Shown in pieces: positions 9,427-18,298 of a stretch of 64,000 nt of DNA. The notes under the pieces were generated by a model that saw only the letters and a list, made by a program, of their open reading frames with translations, searched no databases and was not told the DNA's origin. The position numbers were made by a program, and so were the translations under genes. Positions within the stretch are counted from its first letter, which is position 1; each line of letters begins with the position of its first letter. Where the stretch lies: the NCBI GenBank assembly GCA_018821435.1, contig JAHJME010000029.1, positions 62,001 to 126,000 on the forward strand, read 5' to 3'. Source of the stretch: Alphaproteobacteria bacterium. Lineage in GTDB: Bacteria; Pseudomonadota; Alphaproteobacteria; Caulobacterales; Caulobacteraceae.

Positions 9427-10473
9427 ATGCCGCTCCGTTTTCCGGTCAAAACCGTCATCGCCGCCGTCGTGGCCGCCGCCCTGCTGGCGAGCTGCGCCGA
9501 GGCGCCGCCCCAGGTGATCGCCCCGCCGGCGCCGGCCGCCCCGGTGGTCAGCCTCTCGCCGAAGCTGGTCGAGCTGGCCAGCGCCTATCGCTACTACATG
9601 GTCCGCACGACCGGGATCGCGCCCGACTTCGCCGATCCGGCGGGTGTCGCCCGCTCGCTGCAGACCGGCGCGGCATACGAGCCGCAGCAGCTGGTGCGCG
9701 GAGCCATCGCCTATTCGGCGGTCGTGGCGCTGCAGGACAAGGCGTTCGTCGAGGGCGTGCGGGTCTACGCCAAGGACCCCGTCCAGCGGAAACAGATCGC
9801 CTACGAGATCATGAAGGACCCGGCCTATGCCGTCGGTATCCAGGGCTCGGCCAGCGCCGCGGGCCTGATCGTCGCCACCGTCGGCGGCGAGGCACAGCGC
9901 CTCTACGACCAGGGCAAGGCGATCAAGCAGGCCGCCTACGACATCCAGAAGCAGCCGTGGTCCAAGGTCGACGTCACCAGCCGACCCGAACGCCTGGCCA
10001 GCGCCAAGTCGATGTCCGCTTCGGCGATGACCGGCGACGTGGCCGAGACGGCGCGCCTGCAGCAGGCGTCCATGGGCGTCGCCTCGCTGGGCCTGACCGC
10101 CACCTCTGCCCCGCCGCCCTATACGCCTACCGTCATCCGGGGCCTGGCGATCGCGGCGCTGGCGGCGCTGGGCGAGGCGAACGACGCCAACGCCGAACAT
10201 CTGATGGCGCTGACCCACGAGCCGAACATCGGCATGTGCATGAGCACGTCCAAGCTGAACCTGTACCAGTGCCTGGCGGTGGCCCGCCCGAACTACGAGG
10301 ACGTCTTCTGCCTGGGCCAGCACGTGATGATGGACACCGGCCGCTGCATGATCCGCGCCGCGGGCCTGCCCGAGCCCTATGAGGCCCGCTACATCCCCGA
10401 CGCCAAGACCATCGCCAGGGGCATGCAGACCAAGAAGGCGCCAGCGCCCAAGAAGGCCAAGAAGAAGAGCTGA
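9427..10473 (+). CDS. Predicted lipoprotein of unknown function
   Basis: 348 residues. A lipoprotein signal peptide ends in the lipobox LLASC (Cys22), followed by a Pro/Ala-rich linker (PPAPAAPVV), so the mature protein is probably anchored in the envelope. The rest is largely helical, with conserved-looking cysteines near the C-terminus (GMCMSTSK, YQCLAV, VFCLGQ, GRCMIR) that could form disulfides, and a lysine-rich tail (KKAPAPKKAKKK). I do not recognise the family. A purine-rich GGGGGAAGG lies 9-17 nt before the ATG. It stands alone between prs and rplY. Confidence 0.7.
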   Translation: MPLRFPVKTVIAAVVAAALLASCAEAPPQVIAPPAPAAPVVSLSPKLVELASAYRYYMVRTTGIAPDFADPAGVARSLQTGAAYEPQQLVRGAIAYSAVVALQDKAFVEGVRVYAKDPVQRKQIAYEIMKDPAYAVGIQGSASAAGLIVATVGGEAQRLYDQGKAIKQAAYDIQKQPWSKVDVTSRPERLASAKSMSASAMTGDVAETARLQQASMGVASLGLTATSAPPPYTPTVIRGLAIAALAALGEANDANAEHLMALTHEPNIGMCMSTSKLNLYQCLAVARPNYEDVFCLGQHVMMDTGRCMIRAAGLPEPYEARYIPDAKTIARGMQTKKAPAPKKAKKKS

Positions 10474-10571
10474 CCCACCCGCGTCGATCCCGCTCGGCGG
10501 CCGGTTGCGTCGGCCAAGGCTTTTGTGTATCTACGCGCACCCTTTCGACCCACACGGGTTTTGACTCCCAT

Positions 10572-10594
10572 CGCCGCGCGCGAGACGCGCGGCG
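10572..10594 (+). promoter_or_regulatory. Strong GC hairpin directly upstream of rplY
   Basis: Perfect 9-bp stem CGCCGCGCG/CGCGCGGCG with a 5-nt loop, followed by GTTTCGTTTTG and then the rplY start 15 nt further on. It looks like an intrinsic terminator but sits in the leader next to the start codon. It could end transcription of the lipoprotein gene, or act as an attenuator or autoregulatory site for rplY. Confidence 0.5.
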
Positions 10595-10609
10595 GTTTCG
10601 TTTTGAGGC

Positions 10610-11233
10610 ATGGCCATGGCCGAGATCGTTCTGAACGTTGAAGTGCGCGAGCAAACCGGGACCGGTGGCGCGCGCGCCACCCGCCGCAGCGGCATGGTCC
10701 CCGGCGTCCTGTACGGCGGCGCCCAGGATCCCGTGGCCATCGCGGTCAAGTCGAACGAGTTCCGCAAGGCGCTCTACACCGGCAAGCTCCTGGGCCACCT
10801 GGTGACCCTGAAGTACGGCAAGGAAACCCAGCCGGTCATCGCCAAGGCGATCGACATGCACCCGGTGACCGACGAGCCGTGGCACTTCGACCTGTACCGG
10901 GTCGACGAGCACCAGCAGATCAAGATCGAAGTGCCCGTGCACTTCTCGAACCAGGAAGAATCGCCTGGCCTGAAGCGCGGCGGTTCGCTGAACGTCGCCC
11001 ACCACACCGTCACCGTCTCCTGCCACGCCGACTCGATCCCGGAAGAGATCGTGGTCGACCTGACCGGCAAGGACATCGGCGATAACATCCGCGTCTCCGA
11101 CCTGAAGCTGCCGGCCAAGGTGGAAGCCGCGATCGACGGCGACGTCGTCGTGGCCTCGATCGCCGCGGCCAAGGTCACCACCGGCAGCACCGAAGACGAA
11201 GCCGCCGCGGCGGCCGAGGGCGGCGAAGCCTAA
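10610..11233 (+). CDS. rplY: 50S ribosomal protein L25/general stress protein Ctc
   Basis: 207 residues: an N-terminal L25 beta-barrel that binds 5S rRNA (LNVEVREQTGTGGARATRR, GVLYGGAQDPVAI) and the C-terminal TL5/Ctc domain (VPVHFSNQEESPGLKRGG, VDLTGKDIGDNIRVSDLKLP) ending in an acidic Ala/Glu tail. This is the long form usual in alphaproteobacteria. Two ATGs (10610 and 10616) are possible. It is followed at 29 nt by pth; rplY-pth is a widespread pair. Confidence 0.95.
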   Translation: MAMAEIVLNVEVREQTGTGGARATRRSGMVPGVLYGGAQDPVAIAVKSNEFRKALYTGKLLGHLVTLKYGKETQPVIAKAIDMHPVTDEPWHFDLYRVDEHQQIKIEVPVHFSNQEESPGLKRGGSLNVAHHTVTVSCHADSIPEEIVVDLTGKDIGDNIRVSDLKLPAKVEAAIDGDVVVASIAAAKVTTGSTEDEAAAAAEGGEA

Positions 11234-11262
11234 GGCTTCGTCCCTTCCCATCGGGGGCTGAT

Positions 11263-11886
11263 TTGCTGGTCATCGCCGGCCTGGGCAATCCCGGGCCGAC
11301 CTACGCGAAGAACCGCCACAACATCGGCTTCATGGCCGTTGACGAGCTTGCGCGCCGCTGGGGCTTCCCCGCGGCGCGTTCGCGTTTTCACGCCCAGGTT
11401 TCCGAAGGCGCCATCGAGACGCCCCAGGGACCCGTCCGAACCCTGCTACTCAAGCCCACGGGCTACTACAACGAGAGCGGCCGGGCGGTCGGCGAGGCGG
11501 TGAAGTTCTTCAAGCTGGATCCGGCCGTGGATCTGGTGGTCTTCTACGACGAGATCGACCTGGCGCCGGGCCGCTTCCGGATGAAGGCCGGCGGCGGGGC
11601 GGCCGGCAACAACGGCGTCCGCTCCATCACCGCCGCGATCGGCCCCCACTTCCGCCGCGCCCGGCTGGGCACCGGCCACCCCGGCGACAAGGAGCTGGTC
11701 CACGGCCACGTGCTGTCCGACTTCCACAAGGCCGACATGAAGTGGGTCGAGCCGCTGCTCCAGGCCTGCGCCGACGCCGCGCCGCTGCTGGCGGTCGGCG
11801 AGGACGAGAAGTACCAGACCGAGGTCATGCGCCTGGCGCCGGCCGAGAAGGTCGACCCCCGGAAGGCCGCGCGGGGCGAACCATGA
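11263..11886 (+). CDS. pth: Peptidyl-tRNA hydrolase
   Basis: 207 residues. Cleaves peptidyl-tRNAs released by stalled ribosomes. N-terminal GLGNPGPTYAKNRHNIGF carries the catalytic Asn9 and His19; PTGYYNESG and FYDEIDLAPG (catalytic Asp) follow, then GGGAAGNNGVRSI and RLGTGHP. The start is TTG at 11263, with GGGGG about 6 nt upstream; no ATG exists near the expected N-terminus. A C-terminal extension of about 15 residues is charged. The stop overlaps the next start by 4 nt (ATGA). Confidence 0.95.
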   Translation: MLVIAGLGNPGPTYAKNRHNIGFMAVDELARRWGFPAARSRFHAQVSEGAIETPQGPVRTLLLKPTGYYNESGRAVGEAVKFFKLDPAVDLVVFYDEIDLAPGRFRMKAGGGAAGNNGVRSITAAIGPHFRRARLGTGHPGDKELVHGHVLSDFHKADMKWVEPLLQACADAAPLLAVGEDEKYQTEVMRLAPAEKVDPRKAARGEP

Positions 11887-12653
11887 GCATGATGGGTCTG
11901 CTCGGCGGCTCGCTGCCGCTCATCGGTCTGTCACTGATCCTGTCGATCGCACTGGCCGTCCACGTGGTCCGCACGGGCCGCGAGTTGTTCTGGCTGTGGA
12001 TCATCCTGATCTTCCAGCCGCTGGGCGGGCTGGTCTATTTCATCGCCATCGTCCTGCCGGGCCTCAGCCAGGGCCAGACCGCGCGGCGGATCGAGCAGTC
12101 GGCGCGCGCCGCCCTGGACCCCACACGCGAGTATCGCGAGGCCAAACAGGCCTGCGAGGACACCACCACCGTCCGCAATCAGTCACGCCTGGCCCGCGCC
12201 GCCTCGGCCCTGGGCCGCCATGACGAGGCCGAGCAGCTCTACGCGGAGGCGGCTCACGGGATTCACGCCGACGACCCGGCCCTGTTGCTGGGCCGCGCCA
12301 ACGCCCTGCTGGAACTGAACCGCGCGGCTGAGGCCCTGGCGGTGCTGGAGCGCCTGACCCAGGATCCGTCGGAAGGTCACACGCCCACCGCGGTCCTGGC
12401 CCTGGGCCGCGCCTACGAGGCCGTCGGCCGCACCGCCGAGGCCGACGCCGCGCTGCATGAAGCCGCCCAGCGGATGCCGGGTTTCGAGGGTCAGGCCCGC
12501 TATGCCGCCTTCATGGCCCGCAGCGGCCGCAAGGCGGAAGCCCAGGCCGCCATCGCCGAGATGGACAAGCGCCTGACCAAGCTGGCCGCCCAGTTCCGCC
12601 GCGAAGGCAAGCACTGGCGCGATCTGGCCGCCAAGGCGCTCTCCGAGAGCTAG
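11883..12653 (+). CDS. Membrane-anchored TPR protein with PLDN-like transmembrane segment
   Basis: 256 residues. Two hydrophobic segments at about residues 7-28 and 35-57; the second (FWLWIILIFQPLGGLVYFI) resembles the phospholipase D N-terminal (PLDN) membrane motif. The rest consists of TPR-like helices (DEAEQLYAEAA, ALAVLERLTQD, AEADAALHEAAQ), probably cytosolic, suited to protein binding. Start ATG at 11883 overlaps the pth stop, so it is translationally coupled to pth. Function unknown. Confidence 0.72.
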   Translation: MSMMGLLGGSLPLIGLSLILSIALAVHVVRTGRELFWLWIILIFQPLGGLVYFIAIVLPGLSQGQTARRIEQSARAALDPTREYREAKQACEDTTTVRNQSRLARAASALGRHDEAEQLYAEAAHGIHADDPALLLGRANALLELNRAAEALAVLERLTQDPSEGHTPTAVLALGRAYEAVGRTAEADAALHEAAQRMPGFEGQARYAAFMARSGRKAEAQAAIAEMDKRLTKLAAQFRREGKHWRDLAAKALSES

Positions 12654-12729
12654 GTCGTTCGTCGCGCGCCCGCGCGCTTCATCGAAGCCGCCTCGCACAC
12701 GGCCGTCGGGCGTGATCAATCCGCGCCCC

Positions 12730-13488
12730 ATGACCCTGCGCTCCTCCGCCCTTGCCCTCATCGCCGCCAGCGTCCTCACGGTCCCGGCCCTCGCCCAGCC
12801 AATGCCGCAGGACGCCGCCTCCGCCGCGGCGCCCGGCCAGATCGACTTCACCTACAACCGCTCGCGCCCCACAGCCGCGCCCGCCGACAAGACGCCGCTC
12901 CAGGCCAAGGGTGTCAGGTTGCGCGACATGATCCTGAAGGTCCCGGCGCTGGCCGATCCGCGCGGCTTCGCCCTGCATGCCAGCGTCGTGCTGGATCGCC
13001 CGGTGGCCTCGCGGGCCGGCGATCCCGACCAGGTCTGGGGATCGCTGATCTCGCGGCGGATCAACGTGACCCGCGGCAAGCCCGACGCCCAGGGGCGCTA
13101 TCCCGGCGACGGCGAGGGGCCGGCCCTGATCTATACGATCAACAAGCCCGAAGCGGCCTTCGGCTTCATCGACGACGCCGGCCTCTTCGAGCTGCCCCAG
13201 CCGCGCCAGGCGCGTGACGGCGTGCTGCGGTTCAGCCGGGCCGGCCGCGACTACGTCGTCATCACGCCGCCCGGCGTCCCGGCTTACCTGCCGGCGGGAG
13301 ATGGCTCGGCCAAGGGCAGGCTGAACCCCGCCCTGGCCTCCGGCTCGGGCGCGGCCACCCAGGCCCGCGTCATCACCCTGGGCGTGCTCCAACGCGGCAG
13401 GATCGGCGACGACCAGGAGCGGCAGCGCCTGCTCGCGGCGGCGAGCCAGATCGACATCGCGGCCGTTCAAGCCCTGTTGCGCGACTGA
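12730..13488 (+). CDS. Secreted protein of unknown function
   Basis: 252 residues from the ATG at 12730, with a clear signal peptide ending VPALAQ near residue 23; an upstream in-frame GTG at 12712 would only add six residues. The mature part has beta-rich stretches (GFALHASVVLDRPVAS, GPALIYTINKPEAAFGFIDD) and no cysteines or membrane segments. I do not recognise a family. It ends 3 nt before the stop of the convergent AraC gene. Confidence 0.65.
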   Translation: MTLRSSALALIAASVLTVPALAQPMPQDAASAAAPGQIDFTYNRSRPTAAPADKTPLQAKGVRLRDMILKVPALADPRGFALHASVVLDRPVASRAGDPDQVWGSLISRRINVTRGKPDAQGRYPGDGEGPALIYTINKPEAAFGFIDDAGLFELPQPRQARDGVLRFSRAGRDYVVITPPGVPAYLPAGDGSAKGRLNPALASGSGAATQARVITLGVLQRGRIGDDQERQRLLAAASQIDIAAVQALLRD

Positions 13489-13491
13489 TCG

Positions 13492-14421
13492 TCAGGCGTT
13501 GGCAAGCGCGGTCGGGTCGCCGCGCAGGCGCTGGGCGTCCCGCGCCGGGGGCACGCCGAACAGGCGGGCGTATTCCCGGCTGAACTGCGACGCGCTCTCG
13601 TAGCCCACGGCGTAGCCGGCGCGCGAGGCGTCGTGGTCGGCGATCAGCAGTCGCCGGGCCTGTTGCAGCCGCAGGCTCTTCTGGAACTGCAACGGGCTCA
13701 TCCCCGTGGCGGCGCGGAAGTGACGGTGGAACGAGGCCAGACTCATGCCCGCCAGGTCGGCCAGGGCCTCGATGCGCAGCGGCCGGTCGTACTGGTCGCG
13801 GATCTCGACGATCACCCGGCGCACCTGGGAGAGACGGCTGTCGGCGCAAGCGATCTGACGCAGGGTCTCGGCCTGGGGCCCCTGGAACAGGCGGTAGAGG
13901 ATCTCGCGCTCCAGCATCGGGGCCAGGATGGGGATGTCCTGCGGTCGTTCCAGCAGGCGCATCATCCGCAGCCAGGCGTCGACCAGTTCGGGGGTGATCG
14001 GACTGACGCCGAAGCCGGCCACGCCCGCTTCGGACCGCGCGGCGTCCACCTCGGGCAGCAGCGCCGCCAAGGCGTCGCGATTCAGCGCCATAGCCACGGA
14101 GACGTAAGGCTTCTCGCGGCTGGCCTCGCTGATCCGCCCGGACGCCGCCAGCTCGATGGAGGCCACGAAGTACGAGGCGCGGTCGTAGCGCAGGCTGCGC
14201 TCGCCCAGGACCACCTCCTTGGCGCCCTGCAGCACCAGGCACAGCATGGGCTCGAACAGGCCGGGCCTAAGGTCGGTGGGCTCGGACCAGGTGTTGAGCG
14301 TGATCCGCGGCATGGGGGTGGGCGTGCCTAAGTCCACCGCGTGGCGCGAGACCAGGGCCAGGAGTTCGTCGAGCTGGGCTTCCATGGCCGCCAAGATCGG
14401 ATCGTTACAGCCGTTACGCAA
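13492..14421 (-). CDS. AraC-family transcriptional regulator
   Basis: 309 residues: an N-terminal AraC_N-type sensing domain (PMLCLVLQGAKEVVLGERSL, about residues 58-77) and a C-terminal double HTH (RIEALADLAGMSLASFHRHF, then ARRLLIADHDASRAGYAVGY with SQFSREYARLFG). It resembles the YqhC-like group that controls aldehyde or alcohol reductases, and it is divergent from an SDR gene with a shared 128-bp promoter region, so that SDR is the likely target (inference). An alternative start is ATG at 14385. Confidence 0.85.
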   Translation of the reverse strand: MRNGCNDPILAAMEAQLDELLALVSRHAVDLGTPTPMPRITLNTWSEPTDLRPGLFEPMLCLVLQGAKEVVLGERSLRYDRASYFVASIELAASGRISEASREKPYVSVAMALNRDALAALLPEVDAARSEAGVAGFGVSPITPELVDAWLRMMRLLERPQDIPILAPMLEREILYRLFQGPQAETLRQIACADSRLSQVRRVIVEIRDQYDRPLRIEALADLAGMSLASFHRHFRAATGMSPLQFQKSLRLQQARRLLIADHDASRAGYAVGYESASQFSREYARLFGVPPARDAQRLRGDPTALANA

Positions 14422-14549
14422 GGCGGCGTCACCCGCGCGACACGCGCCTTGAGATTATCAGGCAAGAAGTCGAGCCGATCGGGCGTGCGCCCGTCGCCCT
14501 GCGCGCCCAAATTGGAGCCAAGCCAAAACGCCTCGGACGGAGAACGACC

Positions 14550-15512
14550 ATGACCAAGACATTCGGAGCCACCTCGACCACGGACGACGTGCTGGACGGT
14601 GTGGACCTCAGCGGCAAGCGCATCCTGGTGACCGGCGCCTCCGCCGGCCTGGGCGTCGAGACCGCCCGCGTCCTGGCCGCCCACGGCGCGCAGGTCGTCG
14701 GCGCCGCCCGCGACCTCGACAAAGCCAAGACCGCCACCCAGGTGGTCCGCGACCAAGCCGCGAACGGCGGCGGGCTGGAGTTGATCGAGCTGGACCTCGC
14801 CTCCCTGGCCAGCGTCCGCGCCGCCGCCGATGCGCTGCTGGCGGATGGCCGCGAGTTCGACCTGGTGATCGCCAACGCCGGGGTCATGGCCACGCCCTTC
14901 GGCAAGACCGCCGACGGCTTTGAGACCCAGTTCGGCACCAACCACCTGGGCCACTTCGTCTTCGTGAACCGCATCGCCTCGCTGATGAAGCCGGGGTCGC
15001 GGCTGGTGAACCTGGCCTCGGCCGGCCACCGGTTCTCGGACGTGAACCTGGACGACCCGAACTTCGAGACCACGAACTACACGCCGTTCGGCGCCTACGG
15101 CCGCTCCAAGACCGCCAATGTCCTGTTCGCGGTGGAGTTCGATCGCCGGCACAAGGATCGCGGCGTCCGCGCGGTCGCCGTCCACCCCGGCGGCATCCAG
15201 ACCGAACTCGGCCGGCACATGACGCCGGAGGACATGGCCAGCCTCGTGAAGGACATCACGGCCGCCAATGAAAAAGCCGGCGTCGCCGCGTTTGAATGGA
15301 AGACCATCCCGCAGGGCGCCGCCACCTCGGTCTGGGCCGGCGTCGTAGCGCCGGTGGATGAGGTGGGCGGCCTCTACTGCGAGGACTGCCACGTGGCCGA
15401 GGTCGTCGACGGCGACGGCATCCGTGGCGGCGTCCGTCCCTATGCCCTCGACGCCGCCAACGCCAAGGCGCTGTGGGCCAAGAGCGAGCAGATGGTCGGC
15501 GAGACCTTCTAG
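14550..15512 (+). CDS. Short-chain dehydrogenase/reductase (WW-domain oxidoreductase/retinol dehydrogenase-like)
   Basis: 320 residues. NAD(P)-binding TGASAGLG at about residues 29-36, NAGVM, and the catalytic Tyr-x-x-x-Lys as YGRSK. The NHLGHFVF and VAVHPGGIQTELGRH blocks are typical of the extended-classical SDRs related to RDH/WWOX. Substrate not predictable. Divergent from the AraC regulator at 13492-14421. Followed by a hairpin at 15538-15563 and by an alcohol dehydrogenase remnant, suggesting that this regulator once governed both. Confidence 0.85.
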   Translation: MTKTFGATSTTDDVLDGVDLSGKRILVTGASAGLGVETARVLAAHGAQVVGAARDLDKAKTATQVVRDQAANGGGLELIELDLASLASVRAAADALLADGREFDLVIANAGVMATPFGKTADGFETQFGTNHLGHFVFVNRIASLMKPGSRLVNLASAGHRFSDVNLDDPNFETTNYTPFGAYGRSKTANVLFAVEFDRRHKDRGVRAVAVHPGGIQTELGRHMTPEDMASLVKDITAANEKAGVAAFEWKTIPQGAATSVWAGVVAPVDEVGGLYCEDCHVAEVVDGDGIRGGVRPYALDAANAKALWAKSEQMVGETF

Positions 15513-15537
15513 TCCGCTTCCAACAGTCAGCTTACCC

Positions 15538-15563
15538 GGCCTCCGCCCCCAAAGGCGGAGGCC
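15538..15563 (+). terminator. Hairpin after the SDR gene
   Basis: A 10-bp perfect stem GGCCTCCGCC/GGCGGAGGCC with loop CCCAAA lies 26 nt after the SDR stop. No T-tract follows (TCCAATC), so Rho-independent function is doubtful. Confidence 0.45.
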
Positions 15564-15585
15564 TCCAATCGACCAGGACCTCCCC

Positions 15586-15738
15586 ATGCAAGCCCACGCC
15601 TATGCCGCCTCCGACATCGAGATCATCCCGATGCAGGACATCGAAGCCGCCTACGCCCGCATGCTGAAGAGCGACGTGAAGTACCGCTTCGTGATCGACA
15701 TGCAGTCCCTGAAGGACGAAGCGGCCCAGGCCGCCTAG
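15586..15738 (+). pseudogene. C-terminal remnant of a zinc-type alcohol dehydrogenase (YahK/cinnamyl-ADH family)
   Basis: A 50-residue open frame starting MQAHAYAASDIEIIPMQDI and containing AYARMLKSDVKYRFVIDM. The I-x-A-Y-x-R-M-x-x-x-D-V-K-Y-R-F-V-I-D block is the characteristic extreme C-terminus of the NAD(P)-dependent YahK-type alcohol dehydrogenases, whose zinc and cofactor domains are wholly absent here. AGGA lies 8 nt before the ATG, so the fragment could still be translated. Its position next to the AraC/SDR pair suggests deletion of a full adh gene. A functional small protein cannot be excluded. Confidence 0.6.
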
Positions 15739-15757
15739 CCTTCCGCAACCCGCCTCC

Positions 15758-15781
15758 CCGCCGCGCCGCTTCGCGCGGCGG
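15758..15781 (+). terminator. GC hairpin upstream of ychF
   Basis: Stem CCGCCGCGC/GCGCGGCGG with a 6-nt loop (CGCTTC), 20 nt after the remnant stop and 49 nt before ychF. No T-tract. Confidence 0.4.
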
Positions 15782-15829
15782 GTGGTCCGTGCTAGGTGCG
15801 GCGCCTTCTCTCTAGGAACCGCACCTTCC

Positions 15830-16927
15830 ATGGCTCTGAAAGTCGCCATCGTCGGGTTGCCGAACGTCGGCAAATCGACCCTGTTCAACGCCCTGACGCA
15901 GACGGCGGCCGCCCAGGCGGCGAACTATCCGTTCTGCACCATCGAGCCCAATACGGGCGACGTGGCGGTGCCGGAGCCGCGCCTGGACGCGCTGGCCGCG
16001 ATCATCCCGTCGAAGGAGATCATCCCGGCGCGGATCAACTTCGTCGACATCGCCGGCCTGGTGCGCGGGGCGTCGAAGGGCGAAGGCCTGGGCAACCAGT
16101 TCCTGGCCAACATCCGCGACTGCGACGCCGTGTCCTTCGTGGCCCGCTGTTTCATCGACGACGACATCACCCACGTCGAGGGCAAGGTCGACCCGCTGTC
16201 CGACCTGGAGACCATCGAGACCGAGCTGATGCTGGCCGACCTCGAGAGCCTGGAAAAGCGGGTCAACAACCTCGAAAAGCGCGCCAAGGCCGGCGACAAA
16301 GAGAGCGCGCTGACGCTGAAGCTGGTGCAGCTGGCGCTGAAGGAACTGAACGCGGGCCGTCCGGCCCGGAAGGCCGAGGTGTCCGCCGAGGACGCCAAGG
16401 CCTGGCAGATGCTGCAGCTCCTCACCTCCAAGCCCGCCCTCTACGTCTCCAACGTCGATGAAGGCTCCGCCGCCGACGGCAACGAGATGTCGAAGCTGGT
16501 GGCCGAACGCGCGGCCCGCGACGGCGCCGATCATGTGGCTATCTCCGCCCAGATCGAGAGCGAGATCGCCATGCTGGACCCGGCCGAGCGCGCCGAGTTC
16601 CTGGAGACCCTGGGCCTCAGCGAGCCCGGCCTAAACAAGCTGATCCGCGAGGCCTATCACCTGCTGGGCCTGCAGACCTATTTCACGGTCGGCCCCAAGG
16701 AAGCCCGCGCCTGGACGATCCACAAGGGCGACACCGCCCCGCAGGCCGCCGGCGTGATCCACACCGATTTCGAGAAGGGCTTCATCCGCGCCGAGACCAT
16801 CGCCTACGAGGACTATGTGAGCCTCAAGGGCGAAGCCGGCGCGCGGGAGGCCGGCAAGTTCCGGCAGGAAGGCAAGGAGTATGTCGTCCGCGACGGCGAC
16901 GTGCTGAACTTCCGCTTCAACGTCTAG
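15830..16927 (+). CDS. ychF: Redox-regulated ATPase YchF (OLA1 family)
   Basis: 365 residues, the standard length. Obg-related P-loop NTPase that prefers ATP, binds ribosomes and is linked to stress and translation. G1 GLPNVGKST at about residues 8-16, G3 DIAGLV, G4-type NVDE (the variant that permits ATP), then the central coiled coil ([14 protein letters not shown]) and the C-terminal TGS domain ([24 protein letters not shown]). The ATG at 15830 gives the canonical [12 protein letters not shown]. In many bacteria ychF follows pth directly; here about 3.9 kb separates them. Confidence 0.95.
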   Translation: MALKVAIVGLPNVGKSTLFNALTQTAAAQAANYPFCTIEPNTGDVAVPEPRLDALAAIIPSKEIIPARINFVDIAGLVRGASKGEGLGNQFLANIRDCDAVSFVARCFIDDDITHVEGKVDPLSDLETIETELMLADLESLEKRVNNLEKRAKAGDKESALTLKLVQLALKELNAGRPARKAEVSAEDAKAWQMLQLLTSKPALYVSNVDEGSAADGNEMSKLVAERAARDGADHVAISAQIESEIAMLDPAERAEFLETLGLSEPGLNKLIREAYHLLGLQTYFTVGPKEARAWTIHKGDTAPQAAGVIHTDFEKGFIRAETIAYEDYVSLKGEAGAREAGKFRQEGKEYVVRDGDVLNFRFNV

Positions 16928-16939
16928 GAGAGGCTTCCG

Positions 16940-17611
16940 ATGGGCGAGACGATCACCCTGGCCGGGACCGACGGCTTCGAGTTCAGCGCCTACCACGAGC
17001 CCGCCTTCACGCCGCACAAGGGCGGGGTGATCGTGCTGCAGGAGATCTTCGGCATCGACCGCCACGTGCGGGCCGACGTCGAGCGCTGGGCCAAGATGGG
17101 CTACGAGGCGATCGCGCCGTCGCTGTTCGACCGGCTGCAGCGGAACTTCACCGCCGAGCACGATCCGGCGGGCCTGCAGGCCGGCATCGGCCACGCGCGG
17201 GCCACCCCGCTGGATCAGGCGCTGGGCGACATCGCCGCCTGCCGCGACTTCCTGAACAAGCACGGCGGCAAGGTCCACGTGGTGGGCTACTGCTACGGCG
17301 GCTCGTTGGCCTGGCTGTCGGCGGCCAAGGTCGAGGGCCTGGCCGCCGCGTCCAGCTACTACGGCAGCCTGGTGCAGGCGAATGCGGCGCTGAAGCCGCT
17401 GTGCCCGGTCATCGTCCACCTGGGCCGCACCGACGCCGGCATCCCCGCCGACGATGTGGCCGCCGCGATGGCCGAGAGCAATCCCGACGTGCCGGTCTAC
17501 ATCTACGAAGGCGCCGGCCACGGCTTCAACAACGAGAGCCCCGAGCGCTACAACGCCGAGGCCGCCGACCTGGCCCGTCACCGGACCCTTGAGCTGTTCG
17601 ACAAGGCCTGA
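16940..17611 (+). CDS. Dienelactone hydrolase family protein, copy 1
   Basis: 223 residues, cytosolic alpha/beta hydrolase. Nucleophile elbow GYCYGGS (Cys, as in true dienelactone hydrolases), acid in GRTDAGIP and His in GAGHGFNN form the family's Cys-Asp-His triad. QEIFGIDRHVRADVERWAK is the typical N-terminal block. Dienelactone hydrolases open lactone rings during haloaromatic breakdown, but many homologues act on other esters. Begins 13 nt after ychF and is followed 4 nt later by a second paralogous copy. Confidence 0.87.
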   Translation: MGETITLAGTDGFEFSAYHEPAFTPHKGGVIVLQEIFGIDRHVRADVERWAKMGYEAIAPSLFDRLQRNFTAEHDPAGLQAGIGHARATPLDQALGDIAACRDFLNKHGGKVHVVGYCYGGSLAWLSAAKVEGLAAASSYYGSLVQANAALKPLCPVIVHLGRTDAGIPADDVAAAMAESNPDVPVYIYEGAGHGFNNESPERYNAEAADLARHRTLELFDKA

Positions 17612-17614
17612 GGC

Positions 17615-18298
17615 GTGGGCGAGACCGTCCAGCTTCGGAGCGCGAAGGACGGCTTCGCCTTCGACGCCTACCGCGCGGTTCCCACCGATGCGCGTCGCGG
17701 CGGGCTGGTGATCTGCCACGCGATCTGGGGCGTCACGCCCCACCTGCGCGAGTTGGCCGACGGCTTCGCCGAGGACGGCTACGAGACCCTGGTCCCCAGC
17801 CTGTTCGATCGGCTGGGCAAAGGCTTCGCCGAACAGAACACCGACCCGGCGCTCTATCCGCGCCAGGACGGCTTCGCCCGGGCCACCCACTGGGGCGCCG
17901 ACGTGCTGGACTTGGTGCAGGCGTCCATCGACGCGCTGGCGCCGCAGACGTTCCTGCTGGGCTTCTGCTTCGGCGGCACCACGGCCTGGCTGGCCGCCGC
18001 GCGCTGCACCGGCCTGTCGGCGGTGGCGTCGTACTACGGCGGCCAGATCACCGATTACCTGGATGAGACGCCCAAGGTTCCGACCATCCTGCACCTGGGC
18101 AAGACCGACGAGCTGATCCCGCCGGCCGATGTGGAGGCCATCCGCGCCGCCCACCCGGACCTGCCGGTCTATATGTACGAGGCCGGCCACGCCTTCGTGG
18201 CGCCCAACGGCTTCCACGCCGACAGCGCCCGGCTGTCACACCTGCGCACCATGGCCCTCTTCGCCCGCAACGGCGCCGGCCGTGGCGGCGACGTCTAG
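17615..18298 (+). CDS. Dienelactone hydrolase family protein, copy 2
   Basis: 227 residues, GTG start at 17615. Parallel in layout to the preceding protein: HAIWGVTPHLRELADGFAED, nucleophile GFCFGGT, acid GKTDELIPP, His YEAGHAF. Both begin MGET and share the SLFDRL block, so this is a tandem duplication that has diverged. An inserted stretch around GFAEQNTDPALYPRQDGF distinguishes it, so substrate range may differ. Its stop overlaps the stop of the convergent membrane protein gene. Confidence 0.85.
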   Translation: MGETVQLRSAKDGFAFDAYRAVPTDARRGGLVICHAIWGVTPHLRELADGFAEDGYETLVPSLFDRLGKGFAEQNTDPALYPRQDGFARATHWGADVLDLVQASIDALAPQTFLLGFCFGGTTAWLAAARCTGLSAVASYYGGQITDYLDETPKVPTILHLGKTDELIPPADVEAIRAAHPDLPVYMYEAGHAFVAPNGFHADSARLSHLRTMALFARNGAGRGGDV

